From: an uncultured Nocardioides sp.
GTDB taxonomy: Bacteria > Actinomycetota > Actinomycetes > Propionibacteriales > Nocardioidaceae
Direction of reading: 5' to 3'
Assembly (NCBI GenBank): GCA_902805885.1
Contig: CADCUM010000003.1
Span: forward strand, 1 to 53,792
Length of the DNA: 53,792 nt
The notes beneath the pieces were generated by a model, which worked only from the letters and a program-made list of their open reading frames with translations, had not been told where the DNA came from and searched no databases. Each line of letters starts with the position of its first letter. Positions within the stretch are counted from its first letter, which is position 1. This document shows, in pieces, positions 32,584 to 41,020 of this stretch. A program made the translations under genes and the position numbers.

Positions 32584-33297
32584 GTGAGCCACACTCCCCG
32601 TTCCGTCCTGGTCACCGGCGGCAACCGCGGCATCGGCCGCGCGATCGCCGAGGCCTTCCTCGAGCTCGGCGACCAGGTCGCTGTCACGACCCGCAACGGC
32701 GGCGCCCCCGAGGGTGCCCTCGACGTGCGCTGCGACATCACCGACCCCGCAGCCGTCGAGGCGGCGTTCGCGCAGGTCGAGGAGGCCCACGGTCCCGTGG
32801 AGGTCCTCGTCGCCAACGCCGGCATCACCCACGACACCCTCCTGCTCCGGATGAGCGAGGACGACTGGGGCAAGGTCATCGAGACCAACCTCACCGGGTC
32901 GTTCCGCCTGACGAAGCGCGCGGCGAAGGGCATGCTGCGGCTCAAGCGGGGTCGCATCATCCTGGTCTCCTCCGTGGTCGGCATGCTCGGCTCGGCCGGG
33001 CAGGTCAACTACGCCGCCTCCAAGGCGGGGCTGGTGGGCATGGCCCGGTCGCTCGCCCGCGAGCTCGGCAGCCGCTCCATCACCACCAACGTGGTGGCCC
33101 CCGGCTTCGTCGAGACGGACATGACCGACGTGCTCAGCGACGACCAGAAGGCCGCGATCCGCGCCCAGGTGCCGCTGGGGCGCTACGCCTCACCCGCCGA
33201 GGTCGCCTCGGCCGTCACCTGGCTCGCCTCCGACGGCGCCGCCTACGTCACGGGGGCCGTGATCCCCGTCGACGGCGGCCTCGGCATGGGTCACTGA
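32584..33297 (+). CDS. fabG: 3-oxoacyl-ACP reductase FabG (MabA type)
   Basis: 237 aa NADPH-dependent reductase of FAS-II. TGGNRGIGRA (nucleotide site), ANAGIT, the Ser of LVSSVVG, the catalytic YAASKAG and the C-terminal VIPVDGGLGMGH, which ends as in mycobacterial MabA. Followed at 37 nt by the enoyl-ACP reductase gene, the same pair as mycobacterial fabG1-inhA. GTG start from the -10 box. Confidence 0.95.
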   Translation: MSHTPRSVLVTGGNRGIGRAIAEAFLELGDQVAVTTRNGGAPEGALDVRCDITDPAAVEAAFAQVEEAHGPVEVLVANAGITHDTLLLRMSEDDWGKVIETNLTGSFRLTKRAAKGMLRLKRGRIILVSSVVGMLGSAGQVNYAASKAGLVGMARSLARELGSRSITTNVVAPGFVETDMTDVLSDDQKAAIRAQVPLGRYASPAEVASAVTWLASDGAAYVTGAVIPVDGGLGMGH

Positions 33298-33334
33298 CCC
33301 CCCACCTCCAGCCCGGTCCTCGAAAGGAACAGTC

Positions 33335-34105
33335 ATGGGAATCCTCGACGGCAAGCGCATCCTGGTGGCGGGGGTCACGATGGACTCCTCCATCGGCTTC
33401 GCCACGGCCAAGGTCGCCCAGGAGCAGGGCGCGACCGTGCTCATCTCCAACTTCGGCCGTGCACTCGGCATCACGAAGCGGATCGCCAGGCGGTTGCCCG
33501 AGACGCCGCCCGTGCTCGAGCTCGACGTCACCGACCCCGACCACCTGGCCGCCCTCCCCGACGCGGTGCGCGAGCACGTCGACGGCCTGGACGGCGTGGT
33601 GCACTCCATCGCCTACGGCAACCCCGAGACGCTCCTCGGCGGGAAGTTCCTCGACGGACCCTGGGACGACGTCGCCCAGGCGATGCACGTCTCGGCGTAC
33701 TCGCTGAAGTCGCTCGCCATGGCGTGCAAGCCGCTGATGGCCCCCGGGTCGGGCGTCGTCGGACTGACGTTCGACGCCACCACCTCGTGGCCGGCGTACG
33801 ACTGGATGGGCGTGGCGAAGGCCGGCCTCGAGTCCACCTCCCGCTACCTCGCCCGCTACCTCGGCCCGGAGGGCATCCGGGTCAACCTGGTCTCCGCCGG
33901 TCCGCTGAAGACGATCGCCGCCAAGGCCATCCCGGGGTTCGAGGAGCTCGACGACATGTGGTCCTCGCGGGCCCCGCTCGGCTGGGACAACAGCGACCAG
34001 GAGCCGACCGCGCGCGCCGTCTGCGCGCTGCTGTCGGACTTCTTCCCGGCGACGACCGGCGAGATCGTGCACGTCGACGGCGGCTTCCACGCCACGGGGG
34101 CCTGA
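33335..34105 (+). CDS. inhA: Enoyl-[ACP] reductase FabI/InhA
   Basis: 256 aa NADH-dependent enoyl-ACP reductase, last reductive step of the FAS-II cycle. GVTMDSSIGFATAKVAQEQGA is the InhA-type dinucleotide segment. The catalytic pair is YDWMGVAKAGLEST (Tyr-x6-Lys), and the substrate-loop region is SAGPLKTIAAKAIPGF. FDATTSWPAYDW is closer to InhA than to E. coli FabI. GAAAGGA lies about 6 nt before the ATG. In mycobacteria, ferrochelatase hemZ follows; here a Mur-ligase-like gene does. Confidence 0.94.
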   Translation: MGILDGKRILVAGVTMDSSIGFATAKVAQEQGATVLISNFGRALGITKRIARRLPETPPVLELDVTDPDHLAALPDAVREHVDGLDGVVHSIAYGNPETLLGGKFLDGPWDDVAQAMHVSAYSLKSLAMACKPLMAPGSGVVGLTFDATTSWPAYDWMGVAKAGLESTSRYLARYLGPEGIRVNLVSAGPLKTIAAKAIPGFEELDDMWSSRAPLGWDNSDQEPTARAVCALLSDFFPATTGEIVHVDGGFHATGA

Positions 34106-34109
34106 GCGC

Positions 34110-34115
34110 TAGGTT
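34110..34115 (+). promoter_or_regulatory. -10 element of half-CphA gene
   Basis: TAGGTT ends 7 nt before the GTG at 34123, so this gene has its own promoter 18 nt after the inhA stop. Confidence 0.6.
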
Positions 34116-34122
34116 TCCTCGC

Positions 34123-35823
34123 GTGACTTCGCTCGTCGAGCTGCGTGTCCTGGAGGGTCCGAACCTCTACTTCCCGCGCGCCGCGGTGAAGCTCACCCTC
34201 GACATCAGCACGATCGCGGACGCCAGCGAGGAGACGGCGCTGCGCCTCGCCCGGCGCGTGGGCCTGCGGAGCACGCGTCCGGGGGCTCCGGGGTCGGGGT
34301 TCCGGCAGCGCTTCGCGGCCCGGGCCGTGGGACGCCTCGTCCGCGCGATCGCTGCGGAGGCAGGCACGTCGCGCCTCGCTGTCCGGGTGCGCCCGACCTC
34401 GGACCCCGACCGGCTCGTGGTCGCCTACCCGTGGCGCCACCGCGGCCGTGCCCGCGCCCTGGGCGAGGCCGTCGCCCACGCGCTGGACGCCCTGCCGACG
34501 CCCGACCTCGAGGCAGCCGTCAGCGCCGCGGCCGCCGAGGTCGCGGCGGCGGACCCGGGAGAGCCCCCGTCCACGATCACGCCGAGGATCCCCGTCGTCG
34601 CCGTCACCGGCACGAACGGCAAGACCACCACCAGTCGCATGGTCGCGCACATCGCCAGGACGAGCGGGCTGGTGGTGGGCTGGTCCAACACGGACGGGAT
34701 CTACCGCGACGGCGTGCTGGTCGAGGCGGGCGACTACTCCGGGCCCTCCGGCGCCGGGCGGGTGCTCTCCCTCCCGGGGGTCCAGCTGGCCGTGACCGAG
34801 ACCGCACGCGGGGGCATCCTGCTCAAGGGGATGGGCATCAGCCGCAACGACGTCTCGGTCGTCACCAACGTCACCGCCGACCACCTCGGCCAGCAGGGCA
34901 TCGACACCGTCGACCAGCTCGCCGAGGTGAAGTCCGTGGTCCCGCGGAGCACCCGGAAGAGCGGGTGGGCCGTGCTCAACGGCGACGACCCCCGCGTGCT
35001 GGCGATGCGGGCCGTGACGGCCGGGCAGCCCTGGATCTTCAGTCGCGACCCCGACTCGCCGTCGGTGCGGGAGGCGCTGGATGCGGGGGGCCGCGCCACC
35101 ACCGTCATCGACGGCTGGATCAGCGTCCTGGCCCCCGGCGCGGACCCCGACCCGCTGGTCGAGCTCGTCGACGTCCCCATGACGCTGGCGGGGCTGTCCC
35201 GCTTCAACATCGAGAACGCCCTCGCGGCAGCGTCCGCGGCCCTCGCGGTGGGCCTCGGTCGCGAGCACGTGGTGACCGGCCTGCGCTCCTTCCGCCCCGA
35301 CGCCGAGCACAACCCGGGACGGATGAACTTCTTCTCCCTGCCCGGAGACGTCTCCGTGGTCATGGACCTCGCGCACAACGAGGCCGGGCTCGAGGCGCTG
35401 CTCGAGATCATGGACGGCGTACGACGCCCCGGCGCGCGGCTGATGCTGGGGCTCGGCGCGGTCGGCGACCGCACGGACGAGCTCATCGACGCCCTCGGCG
35501 AGATCGGGGCGAAGGGCAGTGACGTGGTGGCCATCGGCCACAAGGCGCACTACCTCCGCGGTCGGTCGATGGACGAGATCGACCGCCTGCTGCGGGCCGG
35601 GGCGGCCAGGGTGGGGGTCACGGACATCGACACCCACGACACCGAGGTCGGCTGCCTCGCGGCCCTCGTCGAGCGCGCCGGGCCAGGAGACGTGGTCGGT
35701 CTGATGTGCCACGCCGAGCGGCCCCAGGCCTACGAGTGGCTGGAGTCCCACGGAGGAACGCCCGACTCCCCGGAGGTGCTGGCCGCCAAGGTCCGCGCCG
35801 CGCGTGCCGGGGAGGCGCGGTGA
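34123..35823 (+). CDS. CphA-like Mur ligase lacking the ATP-grasp domain
   Basis: 566 aa. The first 30 residues (LRVLEGPNLYFPRAAVKLTLDI) align with the N domain of cyanophycin synthetase (in CphA here, TRVYRGANVWSYDKSIHLVVDL). After 162 residues comes a Mur-ligase domain with P-loop GTNGKTTT (163-170), then ARGGILLKGMGISRNDVSVVTNVTADHLG, which closely matches the CphA M domain. In CphA the same P-loop is at 499, so about 335 residues, the ATP-grasp domain, are absent. Such a protein could only perform a Mur-type amide ligation. Its substrate is unknown. It is not MurT: no GatD partner is adjacent. It is coupled to the serine hydrolase by a GTGA overlap. Confidence 0.85.
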   Translation: MTSLVELRVLEGPNLYFPRAAVKLTLDISTIADASEETALRLARRVGLRSTRPGAPGSGFRQRFAARAVGRLVRAIAAEAGTSRLAVRVRPTSDPDRLVVAYPWRHRGRARALGEAVAHALDALPTPDLEAAVSAAAAEVAAADPGEPPSTITPRIPVVAVTGTNGKTTTSRMVAHIARTSGLVVGWSNTDGIYRDGVLVEAGDYSGPSGAGRVLSLPGVQLAVTETARGGILLKGMGISRNDVSVVTNVTADHLGQQGIDTVDQLAEVKSVVPRSTRKSGWAVLNGDDPRVLAMRAVTAGQPWIFSRDPDSPSVREALDAGGRATTVIDGWISVLAPGADPDPLVELVDVPMTLAGLSRFNIENALAAASAALAVGLGREHVVTGLRSFRPDAEHNPGRMNFFSLPGDVSVVMDLAHNEAGLEALLEIMDGVRRPGARLMLGLGAVGDRTDELIDALGEIGAKGSDVVAIGHKAHYLRGRSMDEIDRLLRAGAARVGVTDIDTHDTEVGCLAALVERAGPGDVVGLMCHAERPQAYEWLESHGGTPDSPEVLAAKVRAARAGEAR

Positions 35824-36821
35824 CGGACGAGGACCACGTCGGCCGGCTCGTGGCGCGCGGCGCCCGGGGCCACGCCTCGCTGGCGCTCGCGACCGTCGGC
35901 ACGACGGCGGACGGCATCCACCGGAGCGGCCGCCAGGCGCCCCCCGGACGGGCACTGTGGCAGATCGGGTCGATCACCAAGGTGTTCACGGCGCTCGTGC
36001 TCGCCCGCGCCGTCGTCCGCGGGGACGTGACGCTCGAGACGCCGGTCCGCACGCTGCTGCGCGAGGCGCCGGCGGACGTCACCCTGGGTCGGCTGGCCAC
36101 CCACACGTCCGGGCTGCCGCGCATCTCGCGCGACCTGTGGCTCGCGTGGCTGCGTCGCGAGCAGGACCCCTACGCCGGCGTGGACCGCGATGCCCTGATG
36201 GCCTCGCTGGCCTCCGCGCGGCGGCGGCCCGTGGGTCGGGTGCGCTACTCCAACCTGGGCTTCGGGCTCCTCGGGCTCGCCCTGGCGACGGCCGCCGACA
36301 CGTCGTACGACGCCATCGTGCGTGCCGAGGTGTGCGAGCCGCTCGGGCTCTCCGACACGACGGCGACCCCGAGCGCCGACGCGCGGTCCAGGTGCCTCCC
36401 CGGGCACACCCGGCGCCTGCGGGAGCGAGCGGTGGCGTGGGAGTTCGACGCGCTGGCCGGTGCCGGGGCCCTGTGGTCGAGCATCGAGGACATGCAGGCG
36501 TTCCTGCGAGCCGTGCTCGACCCCCCTCCCGGTGAGCTCGGGGCGGCCATGCGCCTGGCCGCGGAGACCCATGCCCCCGGCCGCGGTCACGACCAGGGTC
36601 TCGGCTGGATCCGGTTCCGGCGCGGTCCGGTGGCGGACCACCTCTTCCACAACGGTGGCACGTACGGCTTCCGGTCGGCCCTGCTCGCCGATCCGGCCAC
36701 CGGCCGGGGCGCCGTCGCGCTCAGCTCCACCGATCGCTCGGTCGACGGGCTCGTGGTGCAGGTCCTCGGTGCGGGCGAGCGCCCACCGCCCACCGGCCGG
36801 CCGGCGGGCGCCACCGGCTAG
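35820..36821 (+). CDS. Serine hydrolase, beta-lactamase class C / DD-peptidase family
   Basis: 333 aa. The nucleophile motif is GSITKVFT (S-x-x-K), the second motif is YSN (RYSNLGFGLLG) and the third is HNGGTYG (H-x-G). No signal peptide is visible, so it should act in the cytoplasm, unusual for cell-wall enzymes of this fold. Some family members are esterases or D-aminopeptidases. Its GTG overlaps the stop of the half-CphA gene by 4 nt with GGAGG upstream, which suggests it processes the product or substrate of that ligase. The stop TAG shares CTAG with the convergent cupin gene. Confidence 0.85.
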   Translation: MTDEDHVGRLVARGARGHASLALATVGTTADGIHRSGRQAPPGRALWQIGSITKVFTALVLARAVVRGDVTLETPVRTLLREAPADVTLGRLATHTSGLPRISRDLWLAWLRREQDPYAGVDRDALMASLASARRRPVGRVRYSNLGFGLLGLALATAADTSYDAIVRAEVCEPLGLSDTTATPSADARSRCLPGHTRRLRERAVAWEFDALAGAGALWSSIEDMQAFLRAVLDPPPGELGAAMRLAAETHAPGRGHDQGLGWIRFRRGPVADHLFHNGGTYGFRSALLADPATGRGAVALSSTDRSVDGLVVQVLGAGERPPPTGRPAGATG

Positions 36822-37183
36822 ACGTCGCCCGGGTCGACCTGCTCGCCCGGCGCCCCGACGTCCAGGTCCCCCTCGACGATCACGGCCAGGAGGCCGCTCG
36901 GCGAGCGGGTCTCGTGCACCTCGCCGGGCTCCCACACCGCGGCCTCACCGGGACCGATGGTGTGGACCACGCCCTCCCGGCCCGCGACCTGCGCCTCGCC
37001 GGAGAGGACCGCGAGGACCTGGCGTCCACCCGCGGGGTGCGGCCCGATGACGCCCCCGGGCGTCAGGGTCACGGCGATGAGGTGGGCGTCGGCACAGATC
37101 CCGAACGCGCCCACGGAGAAGCCCTTGCTGCCGTGTGCCTCGATCGGCCGGTGCGGCAGCGTGGCCAGGGAGAGGATCCGCAC
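36818..37183 (-). CDS. Cupin domain protein
   Basis: 121 aa single-cupin protein. Core strands are LTPGGVIGPHPAGGRQVLAVLSGEAQVAG and GPGEAAVWEPGEVHETRSPSG, with His residues placed as possible metal ligands. A small sensor or enzyme; the ligand is unknown. Its GTG directly follows the cphA TGA with no gap, so it is the third gene of the cphB-cphA operon and may serve the same pathway. Confidence 0.82.
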   Translation of the reverse strand: MRILSLATLPHRPIEAHGSKGFSVGAFGICADAHLIAVTLTPGGVIGPHPAGGRQVLAVLSGEAQVAGREGVVHTIGPGEAAVWEPGEVHETRSPSGLLAVIVEGDLDVGAPGEQVDPGDV

Positions 37184-39955
37184 TCAGGACCCCGCGGGGC
37201 GGGAGTAGTCCGGGTCCGCGGACGGCGCGTCCGGGTTGGACCCCGAACCGGCCTGGGCGACGCTCGACCAGTTCTCGAGCTCGGCCATCACCTCGGCGTG
37301 CTTGTCGACGCAGACGACCACGAGGTCCCCGCGGTTGGCCCGGTTGAGCGCGTGGCGCACGGCCGAGATCTCGTCGAGCTCGATCTCCGCCTGCTTGCAG
37401 CGAGCCCCGTCCGCCATCGCCGCCCGGACCCCGTCGAGCACGAGGTTCGCGACGTCGCCCCGCTCCCGCCCGCGCAGCGCGACGTCCTCGCCGACGACCA
37501 CGACGTCGAAGTGCTGGGCGGCGATGTGGCCGAGCTCGCGCATGTCCTCGTCGCGCCGGTCGCCGGCCGTCGAGATGATGCCGATGCGGGACGGCCGGGC
37601 GAGGTCGTGCGACGCCTCGATCGAGTCGCCGACCCGGTCCACGAAGTCGCCGAGCATCTTCATCCCCGGCGCGTTGTGGCAGTAGTCGACGATGACGTTC
37701 ACCCCGTTGACCTCGACCTCGTTGAGGCGTCCGGGGGAGAGGTAGTAGTTGGTGGAGAACGTGCGCAGGCCCTGGCGGATGTCGTGCAGCGGGGCGCCCG
37801 CGGCGAACGCGGCGGCGGCCGCGGCCAGGGTGTTCTGCACGTTCATCCGGGCGCGACCGTTGAACGTCGCGGGGAGCAGGTGGGTCCAGGCGAGCTGCAT
37901 CTCGCGGCGCCCGTGCCGTACGACGATCATCTCGCCGCGCTCGGAGGGCTCGAGGACCAGCGCCTTGCCCCCGCGGCGGCAGTGGGCGTCGATCATCTCG
38001 CGCGCCTCGCTGCCGGGCTCCTCCATCGAGAACCAGACGACCTGGCCGGAGCAGCGGCGTCGCATGTCCCGCACCAGCGGGTCGTCGGCGTTGAGGACGG
38101 CGTGACCGTCGCGCGGCACCGCCTCGACCACCACGGCCTTGACGTCGGCGAGCTGCTCGACGGTGTCGATGCCGCGCAGGCCGAGGTGGTCGGGCTGGAC
38201 GTTGAGGACGACCGCGACGTCGTTGCGCTCGTAGCCGAGGCCCTCGCGCAGGATGCCGCCCCGGGCGACCTCGAAGACGGCGAAGTCCACGCGGGGGTTC
38301 TGCAGGACCATCCGGGCGGACCGCGGGCCCGACGCGTCCGCACGGATCACCAGCCGCTCGTCGATGACGACCCCGTCGGTGGACGTCATGCCGACCTTGC
38401 GGCCCATGCCCTTGAAGATGTGGCTGATCATCCGGCTCGTGGTCGTCTTGCCGTTGGTGCCGGTGACCGCGACGATCGGGATCCGCGACGGCGTACCCGG
38501 TGGGAAGAGCATGTCGACCACCGGCTTGGCGATGAACTGCGGCTCGCCGATGGTGGGGTGGGTGTGCATCCGGAAGCCGGGGGCCGCGTTGACCTCGCAG
38601 ATCGCGCCGCCCGTCTCGCGCACGGGCTCGGTGATGTCGGGACAGATGAAGTCGATCCCGGCGATGTCGAGCCCGACCATCCGGGCCGCCTCCTCGGCGA
38701 TCTCGACGTTCTCGGGGTGCGCCTCGAAGGTCCGGTCGATCGAGATGCCGCCCGTGGACATGTTGCCGGTCAGCGCCAGCTTCACGGTCTCGCCCTCGGC
38801 CGGCACCGAGTCCAGGGCGTGGCCCTGGCCTGCGAGGACCTCCAGCGCGGCCTCGTCGACCTTGATCCGGGTCAGCACCTTCTCGTGCCCCACGCCGCGC
38901 CGTGGGTCGGCGTTCGTCAGCTCGACGAGCTGCTCCACCGTCGACGTGCCGTCGCCGGTGACCGAGGCCGGCACCCGCTCGGCGATCGCCGCCATCCGGC
39001 CGTCGATGATGAGGCAGCGGTAGTCCTTGCCGGAGATGAAGGACTCGACGATCACCGAGCCGCGGCGCGACTGCTCCTCGGCGATCGGGAAGGCGGCGCG
39101 GACGTCGGCCTCCGAGCGCAGGTCGAGGGAGACCCCGCGGCCGTGGTTGCCGTCCAGGGGCTTCAGCACCACCGGGTAGCCGATGCGCTGGGCCGCCGAC
39201 ACGGCCTGCTCGACGCTGCGTACGGAGTCCTGCTTCGGCACCGGGAGCCCAGCGGCTCCGAGCAGCGTGGTGGTGAGGTCCTTGTCGGAGGCGATGTCGA
39301 CCGCGATCGACGACGTCTCGGAGGTCATCGTCGCCCTGATGCGCTTGGCGTGCACCCCCTGCCCCAGCTGGACGAGGGAGTACTGGTTGAGCCGGATCCA
39401 CGGGATGTCTCGGGAGACCGCCTCGTCCACGATGGCCTGCGTCGACGGTCCGAACGCGGTGCGCTCGGCACGCCGGATGAACGCGTCCCGCTCGGTGGCC
39501 CAGTCGAAGTCGGGGTCCCCCTCGACCAGGTGGTTGACCAGGCGTACGGCGAGGCGCCCCGCGGTGAGACCCACGTTCTCGTCGACGTAGCCGTAGATGA
39601 CGTTGTAGCGGCCGGGCTGCCCCTTGACCGCTCGGGTCTTGCCCCGGCGGATGTCGTGGCCGACGAGCTGCTGGAGCGCGAGGGCGACGTGCTCGGCGAC
39701 GTGGCCCAGCCAGGTGCCCTCGTTGAGGCGCTCCACGAAGCCGCCGCGCCGACCGCGGGAGCAGGAGTGCTCACGCAGCCCCGGCAGCATCGCCACCAGG
39801 TCGTCGGAGAAGCCCGGCAGGGTGCTCGTCGGGAACTCCTCGAGCGAGCCGAGGTCGACGACGAGGTGGATCGACTTGTCGTACGACCACACGTTGGCGC
39901 CGCGGTAGACGCGGGTCTCGACGATCTCGAGGTCGGGGGTGGGGCGCTCGGTCAT
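37184..39955 (-). CDS. cphA: Cyanophycin synthetase CphA
   Basis: 923 aa, full length. It polymerises aspartate and adds arginine to each side chain using two ATPs, making cyanophycin. The N domain (about 1-160) begins VETRVYRGANVWSYDKSIH. The ATP-grasp domain (about 200-480) has YPVVLKPLDGNHGRGVSLDL and EVNAAPGFRMHTHP. The Mur-ligase domain (from about 490) has the P-loop GTNGKTTT (499-506) and RARMNVQNTLAAAAAAFAAG. The C-terminal 20 residues (SGSNPDAPSADPDYSRPAGS) are probably disordered. ATG overlaps the cphB stop as ATGA. Confidence 0.95.
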   Translation of the reverse strand: MTERPTPDLEIVETRVYRGANVWSYDKSIHLVVDLGSLEEFPTSTLPGFSDDLVAMLPGLREHSCSRGRRGGFVERLNEGTWLGHVAEHVALALQQLVGHDIRRGKTRAVKGQPGRYNVIYGYVDENVGLTAGRLAVRLVNHLVEGDPDFDWATERDAFIRRAERTAFGPSTQAIVDEAVSRDIPWIRLNQYSLVQLGQGVHAKRIRATMTSETSSIAVDIASDKDLTTTLLGAAGLPVPKQDSVRSVEQAVSAAQRIGYPVVLKPLDGNHGRGVSLDLRSEADVRAAFPIAEEQSRRGSVIVESFISGKDYRCLIIDGRMAAIAERVPASVTGDGTSTVEQLVELTNADPRRGVGHEKVLTRIKVDEAALEVLAGQGHALDSVPAEGETVKLALTGNMSTGGISIDRTFEAHPENVEIAEEAARMVGLDIAGIDFICPDITEPVRETGGAICEVNAAPGFRMHTHPTIGEPQFIAKPVVDMLFPPGTPSRIPIVAVTGTNGKTTTSRMISHIFKGMGRKVGMTSTDGVVIDERLVIRADASGPRSARMVLQNPRVDFAVFEVARGGILREGLGYERNDVAVVLNVQPDHLGLRGIDTVEQLADVKAVVVEAVPRDGHAVLNADDPLVRDMRRRCSGQVVWFSMEEPGSEAREMIDAHCRRGGKALVLEPSERGEMIVVRHGRREMQLAWTHLLPATFNGRARMNVQNTLAAAAAAFAAGAPLHDIRQGLRTFSTNYYLSPGRLNEVEVNGVNVIVDYCHNAPGMKMLGDFVDRVGDSIEASHDLARPSRIGIISTAGDRRDEDMRELGHIAAQHFDVVVVGEDVALRGRERGDVANLVLDGVRAAMADGARCKQAEIELDEISAVRHALNRANRGDLVVVCVDKHAEVMAELENWSSVAQAGSGSNPDAPSADPDYSRPAGS

Positions 39956-40986
39956 GCGGGGGTGTCTCCCTCGGTCGCGGCGGCGGGGGGCTCGGTGGCG
40001 TCCTCACCAGCGGTCTCGGCGGTGGGTTCGTTGCTGCGCAGCGCGGTCGGACGGCGCTTGCGTGCCAGACGGCGACGGATGGCCGACGGCGCGGCGTCGG
40101 CGGCGGCGATGTCGCGGGCGAGCTGGCGCAGGTCGCGGCTGGCCTCGGCGAGCTCGTCGGCGTCCTCCTGGTCGACGGCCGTCTGGTGCGGGACGAGGGT
40201 CCGGGTGGTCAGGTCGAAGGCCGACCCCTCGGGCAGGACGTGGAACACCACCCCGCTGGCGAGCAGCGGCGAGGAGCGCTTGGCCTCGTGGGCGTTGGAC
40301 ACCATCCGGGCCCCGTCGAAGACGGTCACCGCGCCCCGTCCCATCACCCGGAGGACCTCCGACCCGTCGAGCTCCTCCACCAGTGCGCAGGTGTCCTCGT
40401 CGACACCGATCCCCAGCAGCTGGGGGCTCTGGCTGACGATCATGAGGAGCCGGCCGTAGCGGTTGCGCTGGTCGAAGTGCTGGTCGATCACCGAGGTGCC
40501 GACCAGCCCCAGACCGGCGGCGACCTGGGTCATCCGCTGCTTCGGGGTGGCGCCGCCGACCCCGAACGCCACCATGTGCGAGGACTGGATGCTGGCCCCC
40601 GCCGACGTGCCCGCCACGACCGCGCCGCGCTGGTGGGCGCGGATGATCGCGTCGCCCACGGGCGTGCCGCAGACCACTCCGGACAGCTTGAGCTGGTTGC
40701 CACCGGTCATGAAGATCCCGGTGGCCTCGTCGAGGGTCTTCACCAGGGCCTGGTCGTGCGCCTCGTCCCGGGTCTCCGGGCGTACGGCGTGCACCTCGGC
40801 GGCGCCGTACTTGGTGAACAGCGCCTCGTAGACCTCGACCACCTCCCGCCCCAACGAGGAGGCGGTCGGGATCACGGCGATCCGTGCGTCGCGGCCGCCG
40901 GCGAGCGAGACGAAGTGCGTGAGGATCGTCGGCCGGCGCAGCTTGTCCTCGGCTCCACCGATGATCATGAGCGGTCCGGTCGGCAT
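39952..40986 (-). CDS. cphB: Cyanophycinase CphB
   Basis: 344 aa, peptidase family S51. It cuts cyanophycin to beta-Asp-Arg dipeptides. The nucleophilic Ser is in VVAGTSAGASIQSSHM; IFMTGGNQLKLSG and GLGLVGTSVIDQHFDQRNRYGRL are family blocks. A C-terminal extension of about 60 residues, rich in Asp/Glu/Ala then Arg/Lys (RRRLARKRRP), goes beyond typical cyanophycinases of about 270 aa. ATG at 40986 chosen because TAGCCT lies 8 nt upstream. First gene of the cphB-cphA-cupin operon. Confidence 0.94.
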   Translation of the reverse strand: MPTGPLMIIGGAEDKLRRPTILTHFVSLAGGRDARIAVIPTASSLGREVVEVYEALFTKYGAAEVHAVRPETRDEAHDQALVKTLDEATGIFMTGGNQLKLSGVVCGTPVGDAIIRAHQRGAVVAGTSAGASIQSSHMVAFGVGGATPKQRMTQVAAGLGLVGTSVIDQHFDQRNRYGRLLMIVSQSPQLLGIGVDEDTCALVEELDGSEVLRVMGRGAVTVFDGARMVSNAHEAKRSSPLLASGVVFHVLPEGSAFDLTTRTLVPHQTAVDQEDADELAEASRDLRQLARDIAAADAAPSAIRRRLARKRRPTALRSNEPTAETAGEDATEPPAAATEGDTPA

Positions 40987-40994
40987 GACAGGGA

Positions 40995-41000
40995 AGGCTA
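40995..41000 (-). promoter_or_regulatory. -10 element of cphB-cphA-cupin operon
   Basis: TAGCCT on the minus strand ends 8 nt before the cphB ATG. It is 8 bp from the divergent sixA -10 box at 41009. Confidence 0.6.
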
Positions 41001-41008
41001 GCGGCTGC

Positions 41009-41014
41009 GAGGCT
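41009..41014 (+). promoter_or_regulatory. -10 element of sixA operon
   Basis: GAGGCT ends 6 nt before the ATG at 41021. Confidence 0.45.
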
Positions 41015-41020
41015 GGCCCC

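Noticed and set aside
34123..35823. Identification as the lipid II amidotransferase subunit MurT
   Set aside because: MurT is followed by gatD and has a different C-terminal domain. Here the N-terminus and Mur core match CphA and no glutamine amidotransferase gene is adjacent.
36914..40459. An 1181-codon open frame on the plus strand
   Set aside because: It is antisense to cphA and cphB, which have full domain sets. The antisense translation is Val/Asp/Gly/Arg-rich low-complexity sequence typical of high-GC shadow frames.
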